Shown piece after piece: positions 53,068 to 61,603 of a stretch of 64,000 nucleotides of DNA. How positions within the stretch are numbered: the first letter of the stretch is position 1; every line of letters begins with the position of its first letter. The translations under genes were made by a program, and so were the position numbers. The notes beneath the pieces were generated by a model that had not been told where the DNA came from, did not search any database, and was given only the letters and a program-made list of their open reading frames with translations. The DNA is from Natronorubrum sediminis (GTDB lineage: Archaea; Halobacteriota; Halobacteria; Halobacteriales; Natrialbaceae), in NCBI RefSeq assembly GCF_900108095.1, contig NZ_FNWL01000003.1, forward strand, positions 174,501-238,500. The letters run 5' to 3'.

Positions 53068-54432
53068 TCAGATGTAGCCAAACAGCGTTCCGCCGAGTAC
53101 GAGGACCCACATCACGCTGCCGGCGATTACCAGATCGTTGAACCTGGTTTCTCGAGTCGCGCGTTTGGCCGCACCGGCGGCGATCAAGCCGAGTGCGATC
53201 ACGACGAGCACCCGCTGGAAGACGACGTCGATCGGAATAGAGTCGATACCGAGCAGGCCGTAATCGAGCCAGATCGCGACGACGAGCGATCCCGACGCGG
53301 CGATGGCGGCGTCTAACCGACGCGTCAGCGTCCCCGCGATCAGGTAGGTCGCGACGGGAATCCCGATGGCGATGAACGGGTACAACATCGCCGCGATCAT
53401 GTGTGGCGTCAGGAACTCGAGGTTGCGCTCGAGTGCGATCCCACCCAGTCGAACCCCGAGGAACAGGGCGAGGATGGTGAACACCAAGATGAGGTGTCCG
53501 CCCTCGAGACGATCGTAGGCGGCGGCGATGCGACGCCGGTCGACGTCGGTCAACCGCTCGTCGATAGACTCCGGCGTGTGCTCGGAGACGCGTTCTGGGG
53601 ACGTCTCGTTCTCGCGTTCGAGCCCGGTCGATCGGGTGCGCTTGGCTGCTGCGACGCCGAGTCCCGCGGGGGCGACGACCATTCCGGCGAGGTCGACGAC
53701 GGTCGCCCAGCCATTCGAGTCCGAGGACTGGTTATTCCCGAGGTAAATTCGCTGGACGTCCTCTTCGGTGTTGATCTGGGGCAGATCCATGAAGTCCCGT
53801 TCGACCTTCGATTGGGCGGCTTCGACGCCGTCGACGCGGTGTCTGAGCGTGAACCAGTCGAAGTGCTCCGTGTGCGCCTGCATGGTGACCCACTCGTCGT
53901 CCTGGTTCGGACTCTCGTAGAGTCGGATGTGATAGCGCTGGCCGTAGTAATCGCCTTCCTCGAGTTGGCCGGACTCTTCGGTCCAGTAGCCCGACTCGTC
54001 GGGACCTGGGTCGACCCAGGCGTACCGAGTCGTTCCGTCGGCGTCGCCCCACTGAACGCCCGTCGCGTGGCGGTCGTGGTCCTCGATATAGGATTGCTCC
54101 TGTAGGCCCGTCTCGTTGTCCTCGTCTTGTTCCTCTAGTTCTTCGATCTCTTCCCACTCACCATCGCCCTGTTCTGTCATCGCGGTGATGATCTCTTCCG
54201 TCTCACCGCGGACGATTACGTTGAGCGGACTCCGCTCTTGAAACTCCTCTTCCGGACTGAGGTACTTCCAGAACTCGCTCTGGGAGTCTTCCATCGTCAC
54301 CAGTTCGGGGGTCTCCTCCGTCTCGTCGGAATCGATGTCGTCGGTGGAGGGCGAAAACAAGAGTGAGGGGCCACCGACGAAGAGCACGGCGAAGACGAGT
54401 AACACGGCGGCGATGACCAGCGATCGACGCAT
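53068..54432 (-). CDS. Membrane protein with LssY-C-like domain
   Basis: A 454-residue protein. A first helix (about 5-27) is followed by an acidic outer domain containing RSPLNVIVRGETEEIITAMT, RYHIRLYESPNQDDEWVTMQ and HFDWFTLRHRVDGVEAAQSK. This pattern resembles the C-terminal domain of LssY, found in bacterial type I secretion-linked membrane proteins. Five or so further helices follow, from about residue 235 to the end. The LssY match is by memory and moderate. Function unknown. Confidence 0.65.
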   Translation of the reverse strand: MRRSLVIAAVLLVFAVLFVGGPSLLFSPSTDDIDSDETEETPELVTMEDSQSEFWKYLSPEEEFQERSPLNVIVRGETEEIITAMTEQGDGEWEEIEELEEQDEDNETGLQEQSYIEDHDRHATGVQWGDADGTTRYAWVDPGPDESGYWTEESGQLEEGDYYGQRYHIRLYESPNQDDEWVTMQAHTEHFDWFTLRHRVDGVEAAQSKVERDFMDLPQINTEEDVQRIYLGNNQSSDSNGWATVVDLAGMVVAPAGLGVAAAKRTRSTGLERENETSPERVSEHTPESIDERLTDVDRRRIAAAYDRLEGGHLILVFTILALFLGVRLGGIALERNLEFLTPHMIAAMLYPFIAIGIPVATYLIAGTLTRRLDAAIAASGSLVVAIWLDYGLLGIDSIPIDVVFQRVLVVIALGLIAAGAAKRATRETRFNDLVIAGSVMWVLVLGGTLFGYI

Positions 54433-54553
54433 TCTATAGAGTATATCGAGTGACTGTATATCAATCTACGGTGATGGTGAGAGAGTGGTTCTTGGCCCAA
54501 CAGGTCGTTCCCATCGCGTGGGTTTTTGCCGACGGAGCGGGTACTCGCGGGCA

Positions 54554-55399
54554 ATGGAGGTCGCCGTCGGTCTCGTCGCTCAACGCGACAACGAACGCGC
54601 ACAAGCCCTCGCGAGGGAGATCAAAACGACGCTCGAGGAGGTCCAATCCGCGTCCGTCGACATCGTTGTCGACGAACTCACTGGTGAGGCAATCGACGCC
54701 GCCGGCGTCTCCGTCGACCGGATGCACGACCGAGACTTCGTCGTCAGTATCGGCGGCGACGGCACGTTGTTGTTCGTCGCCCGCGAAGTCGGCCCGACAC
54801 CGATTCTGGGCGTCAATCTTGGCGAAGTCGGCTTCCTCAACGCCGTCTCACCGGCGGACGCCGTCGACGCCGTTACCGACCTCGTGACAGCGACCACAGA
54901 AGCCGACTCACTCGAGGGGCGGACGCTGTCTCGCCTCACTGCAACCGAGGCCAATGGCGACTGGGAACTCGAGCCGGCGCTCAACGAAATCGTCATCCAC
55001 GGCCCCCGTCGAGGACACGGCGGCGGGGCGACGATCGACGTTCGCGTCGACGGCCGTCGCTACGTCGAGAGCCACGCCGACGGCGTGCTCGTAGCGACGC
55101 CGACGGGTTCGACCGCGTACAATTTGAGCGAGGGCGGCCCCATCGTCCAGCCCTCGACGGACGCGCTCGTCGTCACACAGATGGCCGCGGCGGACGCGAT
55201 GCCGCCGCTGGTCGTCGATCCCGGAACACCCCTCGAGTTCACCGTCTCGGGGGCGGATACGGCCTCCGTGATCAGCGACGGACGGAATCGTCAGCGACTC
55301 GAGCCACCGGTGACCGTCACCGTCTCGCTCGCGGACGACCCGATCACGCTCGTCGGCCCGCAGGGATCGTTCGTCGACGGTCTCGAGAAACTCGAGTGA
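54554..55399 (+). CDS. nadK: NAD kinase
   Basis: A 281-residue kinase that makes NADP from NAD. Hallmarks are VVSIGGDGTLLFVAREVG (GGDG at 67-70), LGVNLGEVGFLNAV, the NEIVIHGP strand and LVATPTGSTAYNLSEGGPIV. Length is typical. ATG 54554 (MEVAVGLVAQRDNERA) is the family start. Confidence 0.95.
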   Translation: MEVAVGLVAQRDNERAQALAREIKTTLEEVQSASVDIVVDELTGEAIDAAGVSVDRMHDRDFVVSIGGDGTLLFVAREVGPTPILGVNLGEVGFLNAVSPADAVDAVTDLVTATTEADSLEGRTLSRLTATEANGDWELEPALNEIVIHGPRRGHGGGATIDVRVDGRRYVESHADGVLVATPTGSTAYNLSEGGPIVQPSTDALVVTQMAAADAMPPLVVDPGTPLEFTVSGADTASVISDGRNRQRLEPPVTVTVSLADDPITLVGPQGSFVDGLEKLE

Positions 55400-55403
55400 T
55401 CGC

Positions 55404-56051
55404 TCACCGACTCGCGTCACCCGCTCCCGCGCCCGCGAACAGTTTCTCGAGGCGTGCCGGCGGAACCGCGCCGCGTGCGAGTCGGCCGTCGGCGACGAAC
55501 GCCGGGACGCCGGAGATTCCCCGACGCCGCGACGCGTCGAACTCCTCCTCGAGTTCCGTTCGGAGTTCGTCGTCCGCGAGCGCGTCTCGAATATCGTCGG
55601 ACGGCACGTCGACGCCCTCGGCGATATCGACCAGTACGTCCGGGTCGCCGATGTCGCGTTCGTCGATCCAGAGCGCCTCGTAGACGGCGTCGTCGAAGGC
55701 GGCCCACTGCGCGGGGTATTCTCGTTTTACGTACCACGACGCCTGTTGGGCTGGGAGCGAATCGACTTCGATTGCGAGTTCCTGTGTCATCTCGACGCCG
55801 TACTCCTCCTGAAGGCGACGCACGTTCCGTTTCGCCTGCTCGAAGTACTCCTCGTCTTTGCCGTCGTCGACGCCGTGGTCGATCGACCCGTCGGGAGTTC
55901 GTTTCCCGCGGCGAAGGTCGAACGGTCGCCAGTCGACCTCGAGTGGCTCCTCGCGGCTCTCTCGGTATCGCTCGAGTGAGCGCGTTCCCAGATAGCAAAA
56001 CGGGCAGACGTAATCGGCGTAGAGGACGAGCCGATCGGCTGAGTCGGACAT
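55404..56051 (-). CDS. DsbA-family oxidoreductase (FrnE-like)
   Basis: A 215-residue thioredoxin-fold protein with CPFC (C16, C19) in LVLYADYVCPFCYLGTRSLE and the cis-Pro loop GISGVPAFVADGRLARGAVP. The FrnE type is cytoplasmic, with no signal peptide, which fits here. It may act as a disulfide isomerase or in stress response; the substrate is unknown. It is convergent with nadK with 4 bp between stops. Confidence 0.9.
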   Translation of the reverse strand: MSDSADRLVLYADYVCPFCYLGTRSLERYRESREEPLEVDWRPFDLRRGKRTPDGSIDHGVDDGKDEEYFEQAKRNVRRLQEEYGVEMTQELAIEVDSLPAQQASWYVKREYPAQWAAFDDAVYEALWIDERDIGDPDVLVDIAEGVDVPSDDIRDALADDELRTELEEEFDASRRRGISGVPAFVADGRLARGAVPPARLEKLFAGAGAGDASR

Positions 56052-56190
56052 ACCACACCGTAGGAACGTGCGCCTGAAAAGTCGATGGCAACCGGAGAGC
56101 GACTCACCAGGGGCGATTTCCAAGCCCGATTCGGACGCCGCCAGCGTCCGAATCACAACGTGCTAATGTCACCGCGTCCCACGACGACGC

Positions 56191-57255
56191 ATGAAGTTCA
56201 CGCCAGGGCCGACGACGATTCCGCCCGCAGTCAGAGACGCGATGGCCGAGCCACAACCGAACCCGAATATCGATCCGGCGTTCGCCGAGCGATACGACGC
56301 AGTCTGCCGAAAACTCGAGACCGTCTACGACACGTCCCACGACGTGGTCGTTCCCGGCGGCGAGGGGATCCTCGGCCTCGAGTCAGCAATCGCCTCGCTG
56401 ATCGAACCCGGCGACCGCGTCCTCTGCATTTCGAACGGCCTCTACGGTGACGGTTTCGCGGACTTCGTCGACTCCTACGATGGCCAGGCTGAACTGGTCT
56501 CCGCACCGTACGACGAGGGCTACGATCTCGGGGCGATCGAGACGACGCTCGAGGACGCCGACGCTGCCGGCGAGCCGTTCACCGTCGCGACGATGGTCCA
56601 CTGCGAGACGCCGACGGGAACGCTCAACGACATGGGACCCGTGCTGGATTTGCTCGAGGAACACGACGTGCTCAGCGTCGTCGACGCCGTCTCGTCGCTC
56701 GGCGGCACGCCGGTCCCGACCGATCGAATCGACGTCTGTCTCGGGGCCTCCCAGAAGTGTTTCAGCGCACCCTCGGGACTGACGACTGCAGCGGTCAGCG
56801 ACCGGGCGTGGGAGCAGATGGCGGCCCGCGATCCCTCCTCGCGCTACACTAACCTCCTGCTCTGGCGGGACGTCTCCGACGGATTCCCCTACACGCACCT
56901 CACCGCGAACGTGAGCGCGCTCGACGCGGCCCTCGATCTGGTCCTCGAGGAGGGCCTCGAGGCCGTTTACGACCGTCACGAGGAGGCCGCCGCCCGGTGT
57001 CGAGCGCGCGGCGACGCGCTCGGCCTCGAGTTGTATCCCGACCCCGAGCGCGCATCGCCCACCGTGACGGCGTTTCACCTGCCGGGCGAAGCGACGCGCG
57101 TACAACAGCAGGTCGCCGACGAGGCCGGAATCGTGCTCGCGACGGGGCTCGGCGAGTTAGCCGACGACATCCTTCGACTTGGCCACATGGGATACAACGC
57201 CGACACGGAGAAAGTCGACCGCGCGATGGACGCCGTCGAAGCCGCGCTCGAGTAA
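56191..57255 (+). CDS. Class V aminotransferase (serine-glyoxylate type)
   Basis: A 354-residue PLP enzyme. It begins MKFTPGPTTIPPAVRDAMAE, has VVPGGEGILGLESAIASLIE, the cofactor Asp in SVVDAVSSLGG and the Schiff-base Lys in LGASQKCFSAPSGLTTAAVS. Relatives move amino groups among serine, alanine, glyoxylate and pyruvate. The exact pair is not deducible. Confidence 0.92.
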   Translation: MKFTPGPTTIPPAVRDAMAEPQPNPNIDPAFAERYDAVCRKLETVYDTSHDVVVPGGEGILGLESAIASLIEPGDRVLCISNGLYGDGFADFVDSYDGQAELVSAPYDEGYDLGAIETTLEDADAAGEPFTVATMVHCETPTGTLNDMGPVLDLLEEHDVLSVVDAVSSLGGTPVPTDRIDVCLGASQKCFSAPSGLTTAAVSDRAWEQMAARDPSSRYTNLLLWRDVSDGFPYTHLTANVSALDAALDLVLEEGLEAVYDRHEEAAARCRARGDALGLELYPDPERASPTVTAFHLPGEATRVQQQVADEAGIVLATGLGELADDILRLGHMGYNADTEKVDRAMDAVEAALE

Positions 57256-57340
57256 GCTGCGAGAAGCGAGGGCACCAATCCGTCGTTTGCACACCGCTCG
57301 GGGGCCGCGTGAGCGACAGAACAGCCCGACTCCGCCTCGC

Positions 57341-58126
57341 CTATTCTGTCTCCGCGTCTCCGCCCGCAGTTGCGCTCGCGCCGTCGCTTCCTCCGTCGTT
57401 CGTCCCCGTGACGGCCGGTAGATTCGGATCTCGGTACGGGTTCCGACCGTAGGCTGGCAGCTCATCCTCGAGTTGGGACTTGAGGACGCGTCGGAGCCGA
57501 TTCAGATTCGTCGTCTCGAGGCCGTACTCCGCGGCAAGCCGTTTGAACGTCTCTTCGTCAGTGATATCGTGTGCCCGGTACTGGCCGAACAGTTCGTCCA
57601 TCCGATCGGCCGACAGCGACTGCGCGTCGATGTCGTCGAGGCCGAAGTACCGTTTTCGATCCTCGTCGACGACGTGACGGATCACGACGAGTGCGACCTT
57701 CGGAATCGCTCGTTGGCTCCCGAACTCGGTCAGATCGATCTCGTCCATGACGCCGAGTGCGAGGTCGCGTTGCCACGGCGTCACCTCGAGTGCGTTGCAC
57801 AACGCCTGCGTCGTTCGCAGTCGATCGAGTCTGTGGGCGCGCTCGCTGTAGCCCGGGGTCGCCCCGTGTTGTTCGTCGTGGAGGCGACGGATGCGTTCGG
57901 AGAGGTCCGAGTCGGGGGTTTCCGCACGGCCGATGACCGTCGCACTCGGCGTGACGACGCCCCACTGGCGGACCGTCGAATCACGTTGGACGTCCGCGCG
58001 AGACAACGCGCCGGACCCGGGACGGGTCTCGAGGCGGCGCTTTTCGGCGAACTCACGCTGTGGGTCGTCACCGACGGCTCGTGGCTGATCGACGCCCGAA
58101 CCGAGGTCGGCCCCGTCGTCTCTCAT
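57341..58126 (-). CDS. rpoeps: RNA polymerase subunit epsilon (haloarchaeal)
   Basis: A 261-residue protein annotated in haloarchaea as the epsilon subunit of RNA polymerase. Its mark is WGVVTPSATVIGRAE, then RTTQALCNALEVTPWQRDLA and FGSQRAIPKVALVVIRHVVD, which resemble a TFB/cyclin-like helical core. The C-terminal RNPYRDPNLPAV is typical. Its true role in transcription is little studied. A 37-bp promoter-like element lies 130 bp upstream. Confidence 0.85.
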   Translation of the reverse strand: MRDDGADLGSGVDQPRAVGDDPQREFAEKRRLETRPGSGALSRADVQRDSTVRQWGVVTPSATVIGRAETPDSDLSERIRRLHDEQHGATPGYSERAHRLDRLRTTQALCNALEVTPWQRDLALGVMDEIDLTEFGSQRAIPKVALVVIRHVVDEDRKRYFGLDDIDAQSLSADRMDELFGQYRAHDITDEETFKRLAAEYGLETTNLNRLRRVLKSQLEDELPAYGRNPYRDPNLPAVTGTNDGGSDGASATAGGDAETE

Positions 58127-58252
58127 TACCTCTCGCTCGGACAGGCAGACAGAAAAAGGCTCGCTCGATGGTGCGAATCTCTCTCACAGAGCGACCCTCA
58201 CTCGAGCGATACCGGTAGCTGCTCGAGTTCGATACCGTCGGCGAAAAGCTCC

Positions 58253-58289
58253 TCGTAGCTTCACCTTGTGACCAGAAGCACTTAAAGAA
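58253..58289 (-). promoter_or_regulatory. 37-bp promoter-like element, copy 1
   Basis: On the minus strand it reads TTCTTTAAGTGCTTCTGG then TCACAAGGTG and ends TACGA. TTTAAG is a good TATA box with the TACGA about 25 bp later as a start region. The element overlaps the stop codon (TAA, 58282-58284) of the upstream nucleotidyltransferase and points at rpoeps, 130 bp away. Confidence 0.7.
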
Positions 58290-59280
58290 CAGACGACTCG
58301 CCAGTCGTCTCGATGTAATCGTCGACGAATTCGTCCAGTCGCTCGCGTTCGGGGCCGTCTCGAGCGTGCACGGCCGGATCGATCTCTCCGGAGGGGTGTG
58401 CGAAGTTCCGTCCAACGGTGTCACCGATCGTCACGTCCCCGTCACCCGCTCGCTTTCGCTCGAGTAGCCCTCGGGCGCGTTCGATTCGCTCGTCGGTGAA
58501 GACGGTGGGTGCCTGCTCGGTGAGGAACGTCTCGAACTCGAGGGCGGGCAACTCGTGATCGCCTCGTTCGCCGGTTGCCTCGAGATACCGGGCGGCCATC
58601 GCGGCCCGGCAGATCAGTAGGTTTCGTTTGACCGTCGGTCTGGTCTGCGTTTCGCTGAATCGCTCGTCGTCGGCCGAAACGGTCGTCGTTCCGTCGTCGG
58701 TCTCGACGACGTACGCGTCGCCGTCCGCGTTCACTTCGACGATCGGAAAGAGGGTATCGTCGGACCGCACCAGGTGGTGTGAAATGTACTTGCGGTAGTT
58801 GTTGGTCGCAATTCCCCGCCACGCGTGATAGAGGGCCATCGGGTTGTACGTCCGTTCGACGTACGCGGCGAGGTCCGCCGGATCGTACTCCTCGCGGTAG
58901 CGAATCGGACTTCTGAGGAAGTCGATCGCGCCGTCGTTCGACTCGGCGAGCAACCGCGCGAACGTTCGGACGTCCCAGCCCTGGAGGTCGATCTCCGCAT
59001 CCCGTTGTCCCTGCGGTTCGCTCTCTGCGTCCCGTCGACCGTTTCCGATTTCGTCCCCTCGCGCGTGGATCGTCGACGGGGGCTCCTCGAGGTGGGCGTA
59101 CCGACGCAAATCTCTCGCCGCGTAGACGAAGCCCACGTCGTAGTCGCTCGCCGAACTCGCTCCGCCCCACGCGTGACTGCCGCGTGCGACCGCCAGCGAA
59201 ATTTCGATGTCGTGCTTTCGCTCGAGCGTGCTCAACAGACTGTCGACGCCCTCAGAGACGTGGTCCGGAACGGTGGCCAT
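58282..59280 (-). CDS. Nucleotidyltransferase-fold protein (RlaP-like)
   Basis: A 332-residue protein. ARGSHAWGGASSASDYDVGF is the nucleotidyltransferase signature (G-S then D-x-D). DGAIDFLRSPIRYREEYDPA and YRKYISHHLVRSD-containing blocks match the RlaP family, linked by some to RNA repair. An Asp-Gly-rich insert sits at about 78-100. Its last four codons and stop lie in the 37-bp element that also serves as a promoter for rpoeps. ATG 59280 (MATVPDHVSEGVDS) is the start. Confidence 0.85.
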   Translation of the reverse strand: MATVPDHVSEGVDSLLSTLERKHDIEISLAVARGSHAWGGASSASDYDVGFVYAARDLRRYAHLEEPPSTIHARGDEIGNGRRDAESEPQGQRDAEIDLQGWDVRTFARLLAESNDGAIDFLRSPIRYREEYDPADLAAYVERTYNPMALYHAWRGIATNNYRKYISHHLVRSDDTLFPIVEVNADGDAYVVETDDGTTTVSADDERFSETQTRPTVKRNLLICRAAMAARYLEATGERGDHELPALEFETFLTEQAPTVFTDERIERARGLLERKRAGDGDVTIGDTVGRNFAHPSGEIDPAVHARDGPERERLDEFVDDYIETTGESSVL

Positions 59281-59336
59281 AGCTGTCACTCGAGGACGTG
59301 AGTTCGCGGGACGGTCCGACCGGCCCAAAATGCCCT

Positions 59337-59373
59337 TCGTAGTTTCACCTTGTGACCAGAAGCACTTAAAGAA
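59337..59373 (-). promoter_or_regulatory. 37-bp promoter-like element, copy 2
   Basis: The 28-bp core (minus strand TTCTTTAAGTGCTTCTGG plus TCACAAGGTG) is identical to copies 1 and 3, and the downstream TACGA box keeps the same distance. It points at the nucleotidyltransferase ATG, 57 bp from its end. Confidence 0.7.
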
Positions 59374-59421
59374 TAGTCGGCTCCGACGCGAGTTTTCGGG
59401 GTCCGTTCTCGGGAACCCCGA

Positions 59422-59482
59422 CTGGTCAGTTCGAAACCCTGGGGCTGATCAGCTCGAGACCCAGGACTGATCAACTCGAGTC
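59422..59482. repeat. Degenerate 22-bp tandem repeat
   Basis: Two and a half units of the type CTGRTCARYTCGARACCCWG follow one another (59422-59444, 59445-59466, 59467-59482). They lie between copies 2 and 3 of the promoter-like element and contain the partial palindromes TGATCA and TCGA. They may be stacked operators. Confidence 0.6.
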
Positions 59483-59528
59483 ACTACGTTTCGGACCGAC
59501 CGACACCGCGAGGAGAACCGTTCGTCCG

Positions 59529-59565
59529 TCGTATCTACACCTTGTGACCAGAAGCACTTAAAGAA
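59529..59565 (-). promoter_or_regulatory. 37-bp promoter-like element, copy 3
   Basis: Same 28-bp core as copies 1 and 2, with TACGA at the same spacing. No gene lies between it and copy 2, so it may be a second promoter for the nucleotidyltransferase or drive a short RNA across the tandem repeat. The plus-strand mptA starts 122 bp to the right. Confidence 0.7.
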
Positions 59566-59687
59566 AATCGGGCCGTCGGACGACGCGGCGCTTGTCAACT
59601 CGCCCTTCCTCGAGCGATTCGGGGAACCCGCTTTCCATACCCACCCGTTCCGAAAGCTTGAATCGCATCCTCCCCCGAATGCGGACA

Positions 59688-60620
59688 ATGAGTCACCAGC
59701 TTCCGGACGTACAGGCGACGTCGCCCGACGTGACCGTCGGCCTGAGTCAGGTGGGCGTCACCGGCGTTGACAAACTCGTCAAGATCGCCCGCGAGGGCAA
59801 ACGACCGATCGTGCTGACTGCTGAATTCGAAGTCTTCGTCGACCTCCCGGCGTGGCGAAAGGGTGCGGACATGAGCCGCAACATGGAGGTCATCGACGAA
59901 ATCCTCGAGGAAGCCACCCGCGAGGAGGCCTACCGCGTCGAAGAGGTCTGTGGCGACGCCGCAGAACGACTCCTCGAGAAACACGATTACACCTCCACGG
60001 CGAAGGTCTCGATGGAAGCGGAGTTCATGCGCCGTGAACAGACGCCCGCGAGCGACCGCGAGACCCAACACACGGTCGATATCATCGCCTCGGCGACGGC
60101 GACCGACGACGGCACCCGCGAAGAAATCGGTGCGGAAGTAACGGGGATGACCGTTTGTCCGTGCTCGCAGGGCATGTCTGCCGCGCGAGCGAAACAGACG
60201 CTCGAGAACCTCGGCGTCGAGGAGGAGACGATCACGGAATTCTTGGACGAGGTCCCACAGCCGGGTCACTCCCAGCGCGGACACGCGACGCTGACCGTCG
60301 AAGCGAACGGTGATCCGGAGGTCGACCTCAACGACGTTATCGACATCGCCCGCGACGCTATGAGTGCTCGCATCTACAATCTCGCGAAGCGACCCGACGA
60401 AGATCACATGACCTACGCGGCACACTCCGACGCGAAGTTCGTCGAAGACTGCGTTCGCGCACTCGCCGAGGGCGTCGTCGACGAGTTCGACCACCTCGCG
60501 GACGATGCCGTGATTACGATGAAGCAATCCAACGACGAGTCGATCCACCAGCACAACGCCCACGCCGAGCGAAAGGTCGAGATGGAGACGCTGCGCGAGG
60601 AAGTCGACGGCTCCTACTAA
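59688..60620 (+). CDS. mptA: GTP cyclohydrolase MptA (FolE2 type)
   Basis: A 310-residue type IB GTP cyclohydrolase that makes 7,8-dihydroneopterin cyclic phosphate, the first step of archaeal pterin synthesis. It has [40 protein letters not shown] and [10 protein letters not shown], the Cys of which binds the metal. ATG 59688 (MSHQLPDV) is the family start. With mptD at 27755 it covers two steps of the same route. Confidence 0.95.
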   Translation: MSHQLPDVQATSPDVTVGLSQVGVTGVDKLVKIAREGKRPIVLTAEFEVFVDLPAWRKGADMSRNMEVIDEILEEATREEAYRVEEVCGDAAERLLEKHDYTSTAKVSMEAEFMRREQTPASDRETQHTVDIIASATATDDGTREEIGAEVTGMTVCPCSQGMSAARAKQTLENLGVEEETITEFLDEVPQPGHSQRGHATLTVEANGDPEVDLNDVIDIARDAMSARIYNLAKRPDEDHMTYAAHSDAKFVEDCVRALAEGVVDEFDHLADDAVITMKQSNDESIHQHNAHAERKVEMETLREEVDGSY

Positions 60621-60718
60621 CCCAACACCGAATTCACTGCGCTCGCTATTTCTCGCGTTCGAACCGATCCGGTTGCGAACTCGACGGACACAATCGGCAA
60701 CGGCAGGAACGACAGTCG

Positions 60719-61522
60719 TCAGAACTCGAGTGGTTCGGCCTCGCTCCATCGAGGAACGAACTCTTCGTGAACGTTCGCGGCGAACTCGGGGTCCTTCAGG
60801 TCGATCATTCCGAACGCGTCGCTCGAGGAGAGGGGGTTCGGGACCTGTATACAGACTTCTACGCCGTCGATAATGTTGAACGAACCGGTGACGTCGTCGT
60901 TCGTCCGAACGTCGAAGTCGTCTCGGTGCTGGAGCGCCTCCCGATAGCGTCGACCGACCGCTTCGGAGAGTGACCCCACCATCTCGCGGGTCATCAGTAC
61001 GTCTATCGACACGCCTCGGTCGAGGGCGTCCTCGAGTTGGGCGCTGACTTCCTCACTTACCGTCTCTAAATCCCACTGGGGGGCCGAATCCGCCGACACC
61101 ATCACGATGTGGTCGTCCGCGGCTGCCAGTCGCTCGAGAAAGAGGTCGACCGTTTCGTCGGGACCGACGGCCGCCGTCCAGAACTGATCTTCGACCGGTT
61201 CGGCGGCATCGAGTTCGTCCTCGAGGTCGTCGACGATCGACTCGTACTGGTCTGCCTTCTCCTCGAGTTCGCGTTTCTTGTCGTCGAGAAGCCGATCTAA
61301 CGCCGTCGACGGCTCGACGGCGACGTACTTCTTCGGGCGGCTCGCGGTCTGGCTGCGGACGAGATTGTACTGCTCGATGCTGTTGAGAACGTCGTAGATC
61401 CGCCCCATTGGGACGTCACTCGCCCGTGACAACTCCTTTGCTGTTGTGGGGCCGGTACTGAGAAGTGACCGATACGCCCGAGCCTCGTATTCCGAAAGTC
61501 CAAGATCCCTGAGACTGGCCAT
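60719..61522 (-). CDS. TrmB-family transcriptional regulator
   Basis: A 267-residue protein with an N-terminal winged helix (LGLSEYEARAYRSLLSTGPT, then ELSRASDVPMGRIYDVLNSI), a coiled coil (KKRELEEKADQYESIVDDLE) and a C-terminal effector domain (DDHIVMVSADSAPQW) as in TrmB sugar regulators. The effector is unknown. The neighbours do not include a sugar operon. Confidence 0.92.
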   Translation of the reverse strand: MASLRDLGLSEYEARAYRSLLSTGPTTAKELSRASDVPMGRIYDVLNSIEQYNLVRSQTASRPKKYVAVEPSTALDRLLDDKKRELEEKADQYESIVDDLEDELDAAEPVEDQFWTAAVGPDETVDLFLERLAAADDHIVMVSADSAPQWDLETVSEEVSAQLEDALDRGVSIDVLMTREMVGSLSEAVGRRYREALQHRDDFDVRTNDDVTGSFNIIDGVEVCIQVPNPLSSSDAFGMIDLKDPEFAANVHEEFVPRWSEAEPLEF

Positions 61523-61603
61523 ATGCTGACTGACCGACCGAAGGAGTATAAACGCTGTGGTGGTTTGCTCTCGGCCCCTGATCGCCCTCTTCTACCCGCT
61601 CAC

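Noticed and set aside
59595-60749. 384-residue minus-strand open frame over mptA
   Set aside because: Shadow of mptA, with no family resemblance.
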